From Achromobacter anxifer (GTDB lineage Bacteria; Pseudomonadota; Gammaproteobacteria; Burkholderiales; Burkholderiaceae_B), in contig NZ_CAHLAR010000008.1 of NCBI RefSeq assembly GCF_903652925.1, forward strand, positions 124,001-188,000: a stretch of 64,000 bases of DNA, given 5' to 3'. The first letter of the stretch is position 1. Every line of letters begins with the position of its first letter. The notes below the pieces were generated by a model. That model was not told where the DNA came from. It saw nothing but the letters and a program-made list of their open reading frames with translations, and did not search any database. This document shows, in pieces, positions 7,485 to 17,475 of the stretch. A program made the translations under genes and the position numbers.

Positions 7485-8993
7485 ATGGAAATCATAAATA
7501 ACCTGATGCTCGGCTTCGAGCATGCCTTGACCTGGCAAAACCTGCTTTATTGCGCGATGGGCTGCGTTATTGGCACCCTGGTCGGACTGCTGCCCGGATT
7601 GGGCCCGCTGTCCACGATCAGCCTGCTGCTGCCGCTGACCTATTCCATACCCACCGGTGGCGCGCTGATCATGCTGGCCGGCATTTATTACGGCGCGCAG
7701 TATGGCGACAGCGTCAGCGCCATCACCATGAAGATTCCGCATGCAAGCAGTATCGTCGCCTGCATAGACGGTTATCAGATGAACCTCAATGGCAAGACCG
7801 GCCTCGCCCTGTTCACGGCGGGCGTCTCCAGCTTCATCGGAGGCACGGTGGCCATCGTGGTGCTGTCGACCATGACGCCCATCCTGGGCGAAGCCGCCTT
7901 CCTGTTCGGCCCGGCGGACTACACCGCGCTGATGCTGATGGGCTTTTTCTGCGTCAGCTTCGTCAGCAGCGGCAACATGCTGACCGGCCTGGCGATGGCC
8001 ATCGTCGGCGTGCTGCTGGCCTCGATCGGCACGGACGTCAATAGCGGCACCGCGCGCTACACCATGGACTTCGCCTTCCTGCAGGACGGGATCGGCCTGA
8101 TCAGCATTGCGCTGGGCTGCTTCGGCATCGCGGAAATCGTGAAGAACCTGGACAACCGCAACGAACTGACTCCGTTCAACGGCAAGATCAAGCTCATGCC
8201 GACCTGGGCCGAGTTCAAGCGGATCATCCCGAGCGCCTTGCGCGGTAGCGCGATCGGCGCGGCGCTGGGCATCCTGCCCGGCGGCGGCCCCACGATTGCG
8301 CAGTTTGCAGCCTATGCGGCCGACAAGCGTTTCAGCAAGTACAAGCACGAGATGGGCAATGGCGCGATCGAAGGCGTGGCCGGCCAGGCCGCCGCGGACG
8401 AAGCCGCCGCCCGCACCAGCTTCATCCCGCTGATGGCCATCGGCATTCCCGAGAATGCCGTGATGGCCCTGATGCTGGCCGCGTTCATCATCAAGGGCGT
8501 GCAGCCCGGTCCCAACATGATCGGTTCGCACCCGGACCTGTTCTGGGGCCTGGTGGCCAGCATGTGGGTGGGCAACTGCTTCCTGCTGATCCTGAACGTG
8601 CCGCTGGTGCGCTACTGGCTCTCCGTGTTCAAGATTCCCTACACGGTCCTGTTCCCGTCGATCCTGTTCTTCTGCATCGTCGGCACCTTCAGCATCAACA
8701 ACAGCCTGGATGACATCTACATCACGGCCGTATTCGGGCTGATCGGCTATGCCTTCCTGCGCTTGGGCATGGGCGCCGCGCCGCTGATGCTGGGCTTCAT
8801 CCTGGGCCCCATGCTGGAAGAGAACTTCCGCCGCGCGATGTTGCTTAGCCGGGGTTCGTTCGACGTGTTCGTGACGCGGCCGATCAGCGCCACCCTGCTC
8901 GGCGTGATCGGGCTGGTGATCGTCTGGAAGTTCGTCAACTTCATCCGCGGCCTGCGGCAGCCCAAGATGGCTGACGCCACGCCCGCGCCCTGA
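7485..8993 (+). CDS. tctA: Tripartite tricarboxylate transporter large permease subunit (TctA)
   Basis: TctA is the main permease of TTT importers and works with TctB and a periplasmic TctC/Bug binding protein. The 502-residue protein shows many membrane segments and the two family loops GLLPGLGP near residue 34 and GILPGGGP near residue 262. No binding-protein gene is adjacent, nor is a tctD-tctE two-component pair. The substrate is therefore unknown, and a Bug protein from elsewhere must supply specificity. The gene ends in a terminator region shared with purF. Confidence 0.95.
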   Translation: MEIINNLMLGFEHALTWQNLLYCAMGCVIGTLVGLLPGLGPLSTISLLLPLTYSIPTGGALIMLAGIYYGAQYGDSVSAITMKIPHASSIVACIDGYQMNLNGKTGLALFTAGVSSFIGGTVAIVVLSTMTPILGEAAFLFGPADYTALMLMGFFCVSFVSSGNMLTGLAMAIVGVLLASIGTDVNSGTARYTMDFAFLQDGIGLISIALGCFGIAEIVKNLDNRNELTPFNGKIKLMPTWAEFKRIIPSALRGSAIGAALGILPGGGPTIAQFAAYAADKRFSKYKHEMGNGAIEGVAGQAAADEAAARTSFIPLMAIGIPENAVMALMLAAFIIKGVQPGPNMIGSHPDLFWGLVASMWVGNCFLLILNVPLVRYWLSVFKIPYTVLFPSILFFCIVGTFSINNSLDDIYITAVFGLIGYAFLRLGMGAAPLMLGFILGPMLEENFRRAMLLSRGSFDVFVTRPISATLLGVIGLVIVWKFVNFIRGLRQPKMADATPAP

Positions 8994-9010
8994 TCCGCGT
9001 AGACGCCACG

Positions 9011-9031
9011 CCCCTTCCCCACAGGAAGGGG
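9011..9031 (+). terminator. Hairpin downstream of tctA
   Basis: CCCCTTCC-CCACA-GGAAGGGG is a perfect 8-bp stem 17 bp after the tctA stop. It lacks a T tract and lies just before the stronger bidirectional terminator. Confidence 0.4.
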
Positions 9032-9049
9032 CGCGCGCAAACCGCGAGC

Positions 9050-9083
9050 AAAAAAATGCCGTCCACCAGGGACGGCATTTTTA
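9050..9083. terminator. Bidirectional intrinsic terminator between tctA and purF
   Basis: A perfect 10-bp stem, AATGCCGTCC (9055-9064) and GGACGGCATT (9070-9079), is flanked by an A run on the left and a T run on the right. It can therefore terminate both the plus-strand tctBA transcript and the minus-strand folC-purF transcript. Confidence 0.85.
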
Positions 9084-9107
9084 TTGGGTTCGACCGATGC
9101 GCCGCGC

Positions 9108-10628
<1,521 letters not shown>

Positions 10629-10658
10629 GGTGAGATTTCCTGGTTGATTTAAAGCTAA

Positions 10659-11147
10659 TCAATACGGCAGCCACGTCGCCAGGGATGGCGGCAACCACGT
10701 CTTGATATGTTTGATGGCCTCGATGGCCGAATGCGAAAACATGGCGTCCTTCCACCACGGCTCTTCCGGCAGCGGCGTGTAGCCTGCGGCGGCGACCAGC
10801 GCCAGCACGATCAACAGGCCACGGGCCAGCCCGAACATCCCGCCCAAGCCGTGGTCGGCGGGACTCAGTCCGGTGCTGCGGATCAAGGCGGCAAGCGTCA
10901 TGTTGACCAGCCCCACGCCAAGCAGCACGATGATGAACACCGCTGCGTACGAAACTCCCATGCGCAGCAGCGTCGTTTCAATATAAGGCTCCAGCCAGGC
11001 ATAGACCGTGGGGCCCCACCATATCGCGGCCACGAAGGCCAGCAGATAGGCGACCAGCGACAGCACCTCTTTGAGCAGGCCGCGCACCAGACCCAGCACA
11101 CCCGAAACCGCCAGGATGGCCAGCACGACGAAGTCGAAGCCGGTCAC
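10659..11147 (-). CDS. cvpA: CvpA-family inner-membrane protein
   Basis: The product has 162 residues and four hydrophobic segments. It begins MTGFDFVVLAILAVSG, typical of CvpA. The family is required for colicin V production in E. coli and is linked to envelope function, but its molecular activity is not known. It overlaps the end of the upstream SPOR-domain gene by one base and lies 30 bp before purF, supporting a single transcript. Confidence 0.93.
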   Translation of the reverse strand: MTGFDFVVLAILAVSGVLGLVRGLLKEVLSLVAYLLAFVAAIWWGPTVYAWLEPYIETTLLRMGVSYAAVFIIVLLGVGLVNMTLAALIRSTGLSPADHGLGGMFGLARGLLIVLALVAAAGYTPLPEEPWWKDAMFSHSAIEAIKHIKTWLPPSLATWLPY

Positions 11148-11971
11148 TATTGGGCGGCGATGAAACCATTGTCATAGCCCAAGGTGCGCAACCGCGCCTG
11201 GGCCGCCTGCGCCGCCTCGCGCGAGGGGAACGGCCCCACCCGCAGACGGTACTGCTGTTTGCCATTGACGGTGGCCTGCTCGACGAAGGCGTTGGTCACG
11301 CCAGCCTGGTGCAGCTTGCCGCGCCGCGACTGGGCGTCTTCCGACGTGGTGTAGGCGGCGATCTGCAGCACGAAATTACCCTTGGCGGCCGGCTTCGGCG
11401 CGGGGGCCGTCGCGGCGGGCGCCGGGCGTCCTTCCAGCAGGGCCAGGGCGCGCGCGCCGTCATCCGAACGGGTGTCGGGCTTGGCAGGCGTCGCCGGCTT
11501 GGGCTCGGGCTTGGGCGGCGTGGCCGGCTTGGGCTCGGGTTTGGGCGGCGTGACGGCCGCGGTAACAGGCGGGGTCGCCGGCTGGGTTGCCGGAGGCGTC
11601 GTCGGCGTTGCCGTCGCGGGCGGCTGCACCGAGGTGACCGGAGGCGGCGTGGGTATGGCCGAAGGATCGGTCGGCGCGGCGCCGCCCGGCGCGGGCGTCT
11701 GCGGCGCGGCAACCTGGGGTTCGGTCACTTGCGGCTGGAACGGCGTGTTGCGTTCCGGCACCCGGATGGGGATGTTGTCGTCGACCGGCTTGGGCTGTGA
11801 GTCCAGCACCATGGGCAGGATGATGACTGCGGCCAGCACCAGCGCCACGGCGCCTGCCAGCCTGCGCCGCGCGCGGCCGCGCAGCTCCGCAGCCTGCACT
11901 TCGCTGGGCACAGCCGCCCGTTTGGAGGACTGCGCCTGGTCGGCAGGATCTTTGCGTGTGAAAAAACCCAT
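11147..11971 (-). CDS. dedD: SPOR-domain membrane protein, DedD-like
   Basis: The 274-residue protein has a short cytoplasmic N-terminus and one membrane segment near residues 38-57. A long periplasmic linker rich in Pro, Ala, Lys and Glu contains imperfect PKPEPKPAT repeats. A C-terminal SPOR domain from about residue 197 includes FVLQIAAYTTSEDAQ. SPOR domains bind septal peptidoglycan with denuded glycan strands, so a role in cell division is likely. The position between folC and cvpA matches E. coli dedD. The sequence is too divergent for me to exclude another SPOR paralogue. Confidence 0.8.
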   Translation of the reverse strand: MGFFTRKDPADQAQSSKRAAVPSEVQAAELRGRARRRLAGAVALVLAAVIILPMVLDSQPKPVDDNIPIRVPERNTPFQPQVTEPQVAAPQTPAPGGAAPTDPSAIPTPPPVTSVQPPATATPTTPPATQPATPPVTAAVTPPKPEPKPATPPKPEPKPATPAKPDTRSDDGARALALLEGRPAPAATAPAPKPAAKGNFVLQIAAYTTSEDAQSRRGKLHQAGVTNAFVEQATVNGKQQYRLRVGPFPSREAAQAAQARLRTLGYDNGFIAAQ

Positions 11972-12034
11972 GGAGGAGAATTCCTTGCGGCGATATGGCG
12001 GCGGGCCGCCTGGACGCGATTGACCCGATGCTGC

Positions 12035-13345
12035 CTATGCCTTGCGACCCAGAGCCTGCAAAACCGAGGCCACGGTGAGAAACGAGCCGAACACCACGAT
12101 TCTATCATTCTCGCCTGCCCGCTCGCGCGCCGCGGCAAAGGCCTGGGCGGGATCCGCGTACGCGGCGATACCCGGGCTTTCGCCCCCCGCCGGCGTGGGC
12201 GGCAGCGCCGCGGCGACCTGCTGCGCCAGCGCTTCGCCCGAGGTGCCGCGCGGGCCGGGCAGGCTGGCGCAATACCAGTTGTCGATGCGCGTACCCAGCT
12301 TGGCGACGACGCCGGCCAGGTCCTTGTCGTTGAGCATGCCGAACACCGCGTGGGTGTAGGGATGGAAACCCATGTTGTCCAGGTTCTGCGCCAGCACCGC
12401 CGCGGCATGCGGGTTGTGCGCCACGTCCAGGATGACCGCCGGCTGGCCGGGCAGGATCTGGAAGCGGCCCGGCAGGGACGCCTGCAGCAGGCCCAGGCGC
12501 ACGGCCTGCTGCGGCACCGGCAGGCGGTCGCGCACCGACTCCAGGGCGGCCAGCGCCGCCGAGGCGTTCAACAGCTGGTTGGCGCCGCGCAGCGCCGGAT
12601 AGGCCAGCGAGTTGCGGCGCTGGTTGCGCCCGCCATAGGACCACTGCTGGCGGTCGCCGGAATAGTTGAAATCGCGCCCGAACAGCCACAGGTCCGCACC
12701 GATTTCCTTGACGTGGTCGAGCAGGGATTGCGGCGGCATGGGATCGCTGCAGATGGCCGGCCGGCCGCTACGGTAGATATGGGCCTTTTCGAAGCCGATC
12801 TTCTCGCGCGTGTCGCCCAGCCAGTCGGTGTGGTCCAGGTCCACGCTGGTGACGATGGAGCAATCGGCATCGACGATGTTGACGGCGTCCAGGCGTCCGC
12901 CCAGGCCGACTTCCAGCACCACGGCGTCCAGCCGGGACTGCGAGAACAGCCGCAGGATCGCCAGCGTGGTGAATTCGAAGTACGTCAGCGACACCTCGCC
13001 GCGCGCGGCCTCGACCGCCTGGAACTGGGCGATCAGCGCGTCGTCCGTGGCGATCTGGCCATTGATGCGGGCGCGTTCGTTGAAGTCGATCAGGTGCGGG
13101 GAGGTATACAGCCCGACCTTGTAGCCGGCCGCCAGCAGGATCGCTTCCAGCATGGCACAGGTGGAGCCCTTGCCATTGGTGCCGCCGACGATGAACTTCA
13201 CGCCGGACAGCTCCAGCCCCAGGCGCTCGGCCACCTCGCGCACCCGGTCCAGGCCCATGTCGATCGCGGTGGCGTGGATGGATTCCAGGTACTGCAGCCA
13301 ATCGGACAGGGTGGCGGAAGCGTCGGGCGTGCGGACAGAAGACAT
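12035..13345 (-). CDS. folC: Dihydrofolate synthase/folylpolyglutamate synthase
   Basis: FolC adds glutamate to dihydropteroate and to folates in the cytosol. The 436-residue protein has the Mur-ligase P-loop GGTNGKGST near residue 53 and the following LYTSPHL motif of the family. It heads the folC-dedD-cvpA-purF group, with a gap of about 63 bp to the next gene. The start fits the family, and an extended -10 box lies just upstream. Confidence 0.96.
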   Translation of the reverse strand: MSSVRTPDASATLSDWLQYLESIHATAIDMGLDRVREVAERLGLELSGVKFIVGGTNGKGSTCAMLEAILLAAGYKVGLYTSPHLIDFNERARINGQIATDDALIAQFQAVEAARGEVSLTYFEFTTLAILRLFSQSRLDAVVLEVGLGGRLDAVNIVDADCSIVTSVDLDHTDWLGDTREKIGFEKAHIYRSGRPAICSDPMPPQSLLDHVKEIGADLWLFGRDFNYSGDRQQWSYGGRNQRRNSLAYPALRGANQLLNASAALAALESVRDRLPVPQQAVRLGLLQASLPGRFQILPGQPAVILDVAHNPHAAAVLAQNLDNMGFHPYTHAVFGMLNDKDLAGVVAKLGTRIDNWYCASLPGPRGTSGEALAQQVAAALPPTPAGGESPGIAAYADPAQAFAAARERAGENDRIVVFGSFLTVASVLQALGRKA

Positions 13346-13374
13346 GACAGGGCCGAAAGTGAAATCAGCCTTCG

Positions 13375-13383
13375 ATTTTAGCA
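13375..13383 (-). promoter_or_regulatory. Extended -10 promoter element of folC
   Basis: Read on the minus strand, TGCTAAAAT forms an extended -10 element about 30 bp before the folC start. No good -35 box is present, which is common for extended -10 promoters. Confidence 0.4.
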
Positions 13384-13439
13384 GTCCGCGCCCGGTGTTT
13401 TCCCTAATCCCCTAGGGTGCGGCACGGTATCGCCGATGA

Positions 13440-13509
13440 AAAACCGCTTGCCGATATTTTTCTCATACATAAAAATAAATTCACGTATGGAAATTTTATT
13501 GGACCACCT
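13440..13509 (+). promoter_or_regulatory. AT-rich control region of the cupin operon
   Basis: The 70 bp before the cupin gene are distinctly AT-rich. They include an imperfect palindrome around AAATTC-ACGTAT-GGAAATTT at about 13483-13502, reminiscent of IclR-family operators. An IclR-type gene faces the operon from its far end, so this is a reasonable candidate binding site, but it is inference only. Confidence 0.35.
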
Positions 13510-13926
13510 ATGACGCAAGGCAAGACCCCATTCTGGCTGGTGCGCGAGGCCGACGTGCCCGGCTACCACCCTGCAAACCACACCGGAACGCTCAATCGGC
13601 GCCTGATCGGTCCCGGCACCGTGGGCGCCCGCGGCGTGGAAGTGCTGCTGGGCGTGATCGACAAGGGCAAGGGCGCCCTGCCGCACGCCCATCCCGGCAT
13701 CGAACAGGTCTGCTACCTGCTGTCGGGCACGGCGCGTGCCCAGGTGCAGGACGAATGGGCCGACATGGGCCCCGGAGACTGCTGCTACTTCCCCCCGGAC
13801 GTGCCGCACGTCTTCACCGTCACCAGCGACGAGCCCGCCCGCCTGCTGGTGATCTATACGCCTCCCTACGAGGAATCCCCCGACCGCGTCATTCGCGGTT
13901 TTCCGGCGCCACCCTCCGCCGCCTGA
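13510..13926 (+). CDS. Small cupin-domain protein
   Basis: The 138-residue product is a single-domain cupin. Motif 1 is HAHPGIEQVCYLLSG, with two histidines and a glutamate as metal-ligand candidates, and motif 2 is PGDCCYFPPDVPH, with a final histidine. Such proteins range from dioxygenases and isomerases to ligand-binding sensors, so the reaction cannot be inferred. The ATG at 13510 is selected because the frame upstream is AT-rich and not family-like. It is the first gene of an operon with a Bug protein, a CoA-transferase and an acyl-CoA dehydrogenase, suggesting a role in degrading the same substrate. Confidence 0.8.
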   Translation: MTQGKTPFWLVREADVPGYHPANHTGTLNRRLIGPGTVGARGVEVLLGVIDKGKGALPHAHPGIEQVCYLLSGTARAQVQDEWADMGPGDCCYFPPDVPHVFTVTSDEPARLLVIYTPPYEESPDRVIRGFPAPPSAA

Positions 13927-13993
13927 GCGGCGCAGCCTCGGGCAGCGGACGCAGAAACCGCGCCTGAATCCGAAGCACACAGGAGACAAACCC

Positions 13994-14965
13994 ATGAAAT
14001 CCCTAAGCCTGCTGGGCGCCGCCCTGGCCAGTTGCGCAGCCCTGATCGCCGCGCCGGCCGCGCATGCCGCCGACTACCCGACCAAGCCCATTACCCTGGT
14101 CGTCCCGTTCCCCGCCGGATCCGGCACCGACGCCGTGGGCCGGATCTTCGGCGCCGAACTGGCCACCATCCTGGGCCAGCAGGTCGTCGTCGAGAACAAG
14201 CCCGGCGCCAACGCCACCATCGCGGCCAACTACGTGGCGCGCGCCAAGCCGGACGGCTACACCCTGTTCGTCACCACCAATACCTCGCATTCGGCCGCCC
14301 CCTGGCTGATGAAGAGCGTGCCCTACGATCCGGTCAAGGATTTCACGCCCATCGCCCGCGGCGGCAACCTGCCCTTCATCCTGGTCGTGAATCCGAAGCG
14401 GCCGTGGAAGTCCGTGAGCGAACTGGTCGCCGACGCGCGCCAGCATCCCGGCCGCATCACCTACGCCAGCGGCAACAGCACCGGCATCGTCGCCGGCGCC
14501 ACCCTGGCCAACCGCGCCAACATCGACATCCTGCACGTGCCTTACAAAGGCACGCCGCAGGGCCTGACCGACGTGGTCGGCGGCCAGGTCGATTTCATGT
14601 TCACCGACCTGGCGTCCGGCCTGCCCTTCGTGCAATCGGGCCAGTTGCGCGCCCTGGCCGTATCCACCGCCGAACGCAGCGCCATCGTCCCGGACCTGCC
14701 CTCCATGGCGGAGTCCGGCGTGCAGGATTTCGACCTGAACTCCTGGAACGGCTACTTCGGCCCCGCCGGCATGCCGCCCGAAATCGTGGCCAAGCTGAAT
14801 GCCGCGATCAATCAGGTGGTGGCCAAGCCCGACGTGCAGAAACGGCTGGCCGGGCTGGGTTTCGACGCCTTCTCCAGCACGCCCGACGCGTTCGCCCAAT
14901 TCGTCGGCGCCCAGCTGGACCTGTGGGGCAAGCTGATCCGCGACGCGGGGATCGAACAGCAATGA
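13994..14965 (+). CDS. Bug-family periplasmic substrate-binding protein
   Basis: The 323-residue protein has a signal peptide with a likely cut after AAHA near residue 25. The start of the mature protein, DYPTKPITLVVPFPAG, is the classic Bug/TctC signature. These proteins capture carboxylates, amides or related small molecules for TTT transporters or for sensing. No TctAB genes adjoin it, so it may work with a distant permease, possibly the orphan tctBA pair at 7-9 kb. A good Shine-Dalgarno AGGAGA precedes the start. It overlaps the next gene by four bases. Confidence 0.95.
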   Translation: MKSLSLLGAALASCAALIAAPAAHAADYPTKPITLVVPFPAGSGTDAVGRIFGAELATILGQQVVVENKPGANATIAANYVARAKPDGYTLFVTTNTSHSAAPWLMKSVPYDPVKDFTPIARGGNLPFILVVNPKRPWKSVSELVADARQHPGRITYASGNSTGIVAGATLANRANIDILHVPYKGTPQGLTDVVGGQVDFMFTDLASGLPFVQSGQLRALAVSTAERSAIVPDLPSMAESGVQDFDLNSWNGYFGPAGMPPEIVAKLNAAINQVVAKPDVQKRLAGLGFDAFSSTPDAFAQFVGAQLDLWGKLIRDAGIEQQ

Positions 14966-16194
14966 CCGGACAGCCGCAATCCGCAACGCCCGCCGCCGGC
15001 CCGCTGGCGGGCGTGCGCATTTTGGACCTGAGCACGGTGGTGATGGGCCCCTATGCCACCCAGGTCCTGGCCGACCTGGGCGCCGACGTCATCAAGGTGG
15101 AGCCGCCGGCGGGCGACAACATGCGGGCCGTCGGCCCCATGCGCAACCCCGGCATGGGCCATATCTATCTGCACCTGAACCGCAACAAGCGCTCGGTCGT
15201 GCTGGACCTGAAGACGCCCGAAGGCCTGGAGGCCTGCCTGAAGCTGACCGAAAGCTGCGACGCCCTGCTCTACAACATCCGCCCCCAGGCCATGGCCAGG
15301 CTGGGGCTGTCCCATGAGGCGGTGGCGGCGCGCAATCCGCGCATCGTCTATCTGGGAGCCTATGGCTACGGCGAGGCCGGCCCCTATGCGGGCCGCCCCG
15401 CCTACGACGACCTGATCCAGGGCCAGACCGGCATCGCCGCGCTCTCCGCGCAACAAAGCGGCGACGTGCCGCGCTATGCGCCGCTGACCCTGGCCGACCG
15501 GGCCGTCGGGCTGCACGTGGGCATCGCGCTGCTGTCCGCCGTGCTGCATGCCCGCAGCACGGGGCAAGGCCAGCAGGTGGAAATCCCCATGTTCGAAGGC
15601 ATGGCCCATCTGGTGCTGGGAGACCACCTGGGCGGCTCGACCTTCGAGCCGCCGCTGGGCCCCACCGGTTACGCCCGCCTGCTGGCGCCGCACCGCCGGC
15701 CCTATGCCACGTCCGACGGCTATATCTGTCTGCTGATCTACAACGACAAGCATTGGCGCAACTTCTTCGACCTGATCGGCCAGCCCGAGCTGTCGCAGGA
15801 CCCGCGCTTCAGCACACACGGCGCCCGCGCCGCCCGCATCGGCGAGGTTTACGCCTTTGTCGCCGACGTCATCGCCACCCGAACCAGCCAGGAGTGGCTG
15901 AACGGCTTGGCGCGGGCGGACATTCCGGCCTCGCCGCTCTACACGGTGGACAGCCTGCTGCAGGATGAACACCTGGCCGCGACGGGCTTCATCCAGGCCG
16001 TGGATCACCCCAGCGAAGGCCCGATCCGCACCACGGCGCCGCTGGGCAGATACGAAAGCACCCCCACCTCGCTGCGCCGGCCCGCCCCCAGGCTGGGCGA
16101 GCACAGCCGCGAAGTGCTGGCGGAAGCCGGCTACGACCGCGCCCGGATCGACGCCCTGGCGGCCCGCGGCATCACCCTCGATGGAAACGACTGA
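14962..16194 (+). CDS. CaiB/BaiF-type (class III) CoA-transferase
   Basis: The 410-residue enzyme shows the family opening LAGVRILDLSTVVMGPYATQ, then DVIKVEPPAGD and the active-site region PAYDDLIQGQTG, whose first aspartate is the expected catalytic residue. It should move CoA from a donor acyl-CoA to a carboxylic acid, activating the substrate brought in through the adjacent binding protein. Its ATG overlaps the stop of the Bug gene, and its stop overlaps the dehydrogenase start, so the three are translationally coupled. Upstream open frame is not part of the gene. Confidence 0.93.
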   Translation: MTGQPQSATPAAGPLAGVRILDLSTVVMGPYATQVLADLGADVIKVEPPAGDNMRAVGPMRNPGMGHIYLHLNRNKRSVVLDLKTPEGLEACLKLTESCDALLYNIRPQAMARLGLSHEAVAARNPRIVYLGAYGYGEAGPYAGRPAYDDLIQGQTGIAALSAQQSGDVPRYAPLTLADRAVGLHVGIALLSAVLHARSTGQGQQVEIPMFEGMAHLVLGDHLGGSTFEPPLGPTGYARLLAPHRRPYATSDGYICLLIYNDKHWRNFFDLIGQPELSQDPRFSTHGARAARIGEVYAFVADVIATRTSQEWLNGLARADIPASPLYTVDSLLQDEHLAATGFIQAVDHPSEGPIRTTAPLGRYESTPTSLRRPAPRLGEHSREVLAEAGYDRARIDALAARGITLDGND

Positions 16195-17360
16195 TGGACT
16201 TCGAATTCACCCCTGACCAATTGGCGTTGCGCGACGCCGTGTCCCGCATTTGCCAGCGCTATCCGGACGAATACTGGCTGGAACGCGACCGCGAAGGCGG
16301 CTTCCCGGAACCGCTGCATGCCGACCTGGCGCGCAACGGCTGGCTGGGCATCGCCATGCCGCAAGAATATGGCGGTGCCGGCCTGGGCATGACCGAGGCG
16401 GCGCTGATGATGCAGACCATCGCGGCTTCGGGCGCGGGCTTCACCGGCGCCTCGGCCGTCCATATGAACATCTTCGGCCTGAACCCCGTGGTGGTGTTCG
16501 GCAGCGACGAGCAGCGCCGCCGCTGGCTGGAGCCGCTGATCGCGGGCCGCGAGAAGGCCTGCTTCGCGGTGACCGAGCCCGACGCCGGGCTGGATACCAC
16601 CAAGCTCAGCACCCGCGCCGTGCGCCAGGGCGACGAATACGTCGTGCATGGCCGCAAGATCTGGATCTCGACCGCCCAGGTCGCTCACAAGATGCTGCTG
16701 CTGGCCCGCACCACCCCGCTGTCCGAGGTGGAAAAGCCCACCCAGGGCCTGTCGCTTTTCTATACAGACCTGGACCGCGGCAAGATAGAAGTGCGCGAGA
16801 TCGAGAAAATGGGCCGCAAGGCGGTGGACTCGAACATGCTGTTCATCGATGGCCTGCGCATTCCCGTGGCCGACCGCATCGGCGAGGAAGGCCGGGGTTT
16901 CGAATACATCCTGCACGGCCTGAATCCCGAACGCATCCTGATCGCGGCGGAAGCCGTGGGCATCGGCCGCGCCGCGCTGGACCGCGCCGTCAAGTATGCC
17001 GGCGAGCGCACCGTGTTCGGCCGCCCGATAGGCCAGAACCAGGGCATCCAGCATCCGCTGGCGCAGGCCTGGATGCAACTGGAAGCCGCCGATCTGATGG
17101 TGTTCAAGGCAGCCAGCCTGTATGACGCCGGCCAACCCTGCGGCCCCTACGCCAATTCCGCCAAATACCTGGCGGCCGAAGCCGGCTACAACGCCTGCCA
17201 GACCGCGGTCATGACCCTGGGCGGCATGGGCTATGCCAAGGAATACCACGTGGAACGGCTGCTGCGCGAAAGCTTCATCCCGCGCATCGCCCCGGTCAGC
17301 CCGCAGCTGATCATGTGCTTCATCGCGGAAAAGGTGCTGGGGCTGCCCAAGTCCTATTGA
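16194..17360 (+). CDS. Acyl-CoA dehydrogenase family protein
   Basis: The 388-residue flavoprotein has the N-terminal helical domain, the motif CFAVTEPDAGLDTTKLS of the middle domain, and a C-terminal helical domain with RTVFGRPIGQNQGIQHPLA. It would desaturate the CoA ester made by the preceding CoA-transferase. The C-terminal region where many family members have the catalytic Glu in an EGT motif instead reads RIAPVSPQLI. A glutamate in LNPERIL could act as the base, as in isovaleryl-CoA dehydrogenase. The start overlaps the upstream stop by one base. Confidence 0.93.
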   Translation: MDFEFTPDQLALRDAVSRICQRYPDEYWLERDREGGFPEPLHADLARNGWLGIAMPQEYGGAGLGMTEAALMMQTIAASGAGFTGASAVHMNIFGLNPVVVFGSDEQRRRWLEPLIAGREKACFAVTEPDAGLDTTKLSTRAVRQGDEYVVHGRKIWISTAQVAHKMLLLARTTPLSEVEKPTQGLSLFYTDLDRGKIEVREIEKMGRKAVDSNMLFIDGLRIPVADRIGEEGRGFEYILHGLNPERILIAAEAVGIGRAALDRAVKYAGERTVFGRPIGQNQGIQHPLAQAWMQLEAADLMVFKAASLYDAGQPCGPYANSAKYLAAEAGYNACQTAVMTLGGMGYAKEYHVERLLRESFIPRIAPVSPQLIMCFIAEKVLGLPKSY

Positions 17361-17362
17361 GC

Positions 17363-17385
17363 GCCGCCGGGGCGGGCGGCTTTTC
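17363..17385 (+). terminator. Terminator of the cupin-acyl-CoA dehydrogenase operon
   Basis: GCCGCC-GGGGCG-GGCGGC forms a 6-bp stem followed by TTTTC, three bases after the dehydrogenase stop. It lies between convergent genes. Confidence 0.55.
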
Positions 17386-17475
17386 GGGGCTGCCTTTTAA
17401 GGCTGCTGTTTCAGGGCCGTTCTTGAGGCCCTGTTGCCCAGCCAGAGCGTCCAGCCCGCTTGCCAGGCCTGCGTG

